From the NCBI GenBank assembly GCA_964440935.1, contig CAYTTY010000049.1, positions 1-23,443 on the forward strand: a stretch of DNA of 23,443 bases, in the 5' to 3' direction. The notes under the pieces were generated by a model that made no database searches, had not been told where the DNA came from, and saw nothing but the letters and a program-made list of their open reading frames with translations. A program made the translations under genes and the position numbers. Below are positions 22,357-23,443 of this stretch, one piece after another (position 1 is the first letter of the stretch; every line of letters begins with the position of its first letter). Source of the DNA: WJJR01 sp964440935 (GTDB taxonomy: Bacteria > Zixibacteria > MSB-5A5 > WJJR01).

Positions 22357-23181
22357 ATGCCGACCCTCAACCGCATCCTCCACCTCAGAGCGCCGGAGCG
22401 CAAGACCGCGCCGGTTGTTGTCACCAACGAGAATCTGCCGCTCGCCGGCCGTGTCGCACTCGTTTCTGGAGCTGCTCACGGAATTGGACGGTGCATTGCG
22501 CTCTCACTCGCGCAGCGCGGCGCGGCGGTGATTGTCAATCACGATCATGACTCTCTGGAAGCCGAGACAATCTGCGAGACCATTCGATCGTTCGGCGCCC
22601 TAGTCGATGCGGTCCTCTGCGACGTCGGCGATCCATCGGCGTGCAACGAAATGATCGAGCACATCCTCGACCACTATAATCAGGTCGACATCCTGATCAA
22701 CAACGCCGGTATCCGCCGCGATGCGCCGTTTCATCGCATGCATCGCAAGCAGTGGGACGATGTGCTGGCCACAAATCTCATCGGCGCATTCAATCTGACA
22801 CGCGCGGTGATCAATCCGATGCGGCAACGGCGATATGGGCGAATCGTCTTCTTAACGGAACCACCGATTCGTATCGCCGGGCCGGGGCAGGCGAACCTGG
22901 CCGCCAGCAAAGCGGCGCTCGCGGGATTTGCCCGCAGCATCGCCGAGGAAAACGCCGACCACGGCATCACGGTCAATTGCGTGCAGCCGGGCTTCATCGA
23001 AACACGCCGCCTGCAACGTCTCTCCGAAAGTGAACGCGAACGCATCCTCAGCCGCATCCCGGCCGGGCGCTTGGGGCGTCCCGAGGAAGTCGCCAACCTG
23101 GTCGAATTCCTCGTTTCCGACCGTGCGTCGTACATCACGGGACAGGAGTACCGGATTGATGGGGGGCTGGCGGCAAGCTGA
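22357..23181 (+). CDS. FabG-like short-chain dehydrogenase/reductase lacking catalytic Ser and Tyr
   Basis: This 274-residue classical SDR has a 30-residue N-terminal extension, then the cofactor motif VSGAAHGIG, the NNAG motif, the catalytic-type Asn in ATNLIGAF and the C-terminal 'GRPEEVANLVEFLVSDRASYITGQ' with 'DGG'. It resembles 3-oxoacyl-ACP reductase (FabG). At the active site, however, the usual Ser is Glu168 (in FLTEPP) and the usual Tyr is Leu181 (in NLAASK); only Lys185 remains. The spacing of 13 residues between the two positions is the FabG spacing, so the alignment is secure. The enzyme is probably inactive as a reductase or has a different chemistry. AGGAGG lies five bases before the ATG. 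It follows the nucleotidyltransferase by 28 bases, so co-transcription is likely. Confidence 0.9.
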   Translation: MPTLNRILHLRAPERKTAPVVVTNENLPLAGRVALVSGAAHGIGRCIALSLAQRGAAVIVNHDHDSLEAETICETIRSFGALVDAVLCDVGDPSACNEMIEHILDHYNQVDILINNAGIRRDAPFHRMHRKQWDDVLATNLIGAFNLTRAVINPMRQRRYGRIVFLTEPPIRIAGPGQANLAASKAALAGFARSIAEENADHGITVNCVQPGFIETRRLQRLSESERERILSRIPAGRLGRPEEVANLVEFLVSDRASYITGQEYRIDGGLAAS

Positions 23182-23209
23182 TGTGCGGATAATCGTCCAA
23201 TCGGGGTGC

Positions 23210-23238
23210 CCCACCGCTTGCGGTGGGTTTAGATTCTA
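23210..23238. repeat. CCCACCGC-TT-GCGGTGGG hairpin repeat, copy 1
   Basis: A perfect 8-bp stem with a TT loop is followed by TTTAGATTCTA. It lies 28 bases after the SDR stop codon and could end that transcript. It is preceded by GGATAATC at 23187-23194, as in copy 2. Confidence 0.75.
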
Positions 23239-23258
23239 GCGCTCACTATCAACCGTTC

Positions 23259-23275
23259 GGAGCGAGATTCGCTCC
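23259..23275. repeat. GGAGCGA-GAT-TCGCTCC hairpin
   Basis: A perfect 7-bp stem around GAT lies between the two CCCACCGC repeats. No gene is seen in 23182-23390. Confidence 0.45.
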
Positions 23276-23358
23276 ATTCGGTCAGCACATTTAATTTTCA
23301 AAGTGGTATCGGACCTGTCGGTTTCAAATCCTGTCGGAGTGTCTACGGATAATCCTAA

Positions 23359-23387
23359 CCCACCGCTTGCGGTGGGCTTAGATTCTA
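23359..23387. repeat. CCCACCGC-TT-GCGGTGGG hairpin repeat, copy 2
   Basis: It is identical to copy 1 in 28 of 29 positions (C for T after the stem) and is likewise preceded by GGATAATC (23347-23354). The sequence diverges from copy 1 just after GATTCTA, three bases before the presumed intron start at 23391. Confidence 0.75.
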
Positions 23388-23390
23388 TCT

Positions 23391-23443
23391 GTGCGCCCGG
23401 CATGGGCACTGACTTGGAGGTGTAAGTCCTCCGGGGAGCAGGT
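23391..23443 (+). mobile_element. 5' end of a group II intron (class C-like), cut by the window edge
   Basis: The sequence GTGCGCCCGGCATGGGC begins with the group II GUGYG consensus and continues with a domain I-like start. From memory it matches the 5' end of group IIC introns such as those of Bacillus halodurans and Oceanobacillus (GUGUGCCCGGCAUGGGU), including a GGTG-AAGTCC-type stretch downstream. It lies 14 bases after a stem-loop, the preferred setting of class C introns. The reverse transcriptase and the 3' end would lie beyond the window. Confidence 0.6.

Noticed and set aside
23318..23332. GGTTTCAAATCC resembling a tRNA T-arm
   Set aside because: The stem around the loop does not pair correctly and no acceptor, D or anticodon arm can be found upstream.

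Overview
The window is a stretch of chromosome from a moderately GC-rich bacterium. The gene content points to a cell with an outer envelope: two lipoproteins with lipobox cysteines, secreted thioredoxin-fold proteins, a CcmF cytochrome c haem lyase, a dTDP-sugar cassette and many short palindromic intergenic repeats. My best guess is an uncultured FCB-type or Zixibacteria-like lineage. This is inference; the window holds no marker gene that settles taxonomy.

Layout. (1) 1-2353: on the minus strand, a beta-propeller-like lipoprotein followed by a DUF1573 protein. (2) 2556-6615: on the plus strand, an exported prolyl-oligopeptidase-type S9 peptidase and a GH15 glucoamylase/trehalase-family enzyme, then a minus-strand tRNA-Glu(CUC). 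(3) 7018-10961: a minus-strand ABC-2 exporter operon (ATPase, permease, unrecognised small protein, permease). It is preceded by a promoter, a 32-codon leader ORF and a strong intrinsic terminator that together look like a transcription attenuator. (4) 11502-13682: CcmF. (5) 14184-15015: a minus-strand DUF134 regulator overlapping a NifX/NifB-like protein with a Gly/Arg-rich tail; a perfect 22-bp palindrome abuts the regulator's ribosome-binding site. (6) 15411-16653: two exported thioredoxin-like proteins on the minus strand. (7) 16840-20086: a tightly packed plus-strand rmlA-rmlC-rmlB-rmlD-type cassette for a dTDP-6-deoxysugar, probably dTDP-L-rhamnose. (8) 20335-23181: a 29-residue membrane peptide, a five-segment membrane protein of unknown function, a second sugar-nucleotidyltransferase and a FabG-like SDR that has lost its catalytic Ser and Tyr. 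(9) 23182-23443: two copies of a hairpin repeat, the second followed directly by what looks like the 5' end of a group IIC intron, cut off by the window edge.

The gaps hold several repeat families: GGGCGTATGCxATACGCCC palindromes, MITE-like units with GGGCGTGTTGAA termini, hairpins with an AGGG loop, and CCCACCGC-TT-GCGGTGGG hairpins. The most interesting signals are the attenuator-like leader of the ABC operon, the catalytically degenerate SDR, the group II intron beside a duplicated hairpin, and the MITE-like elements.
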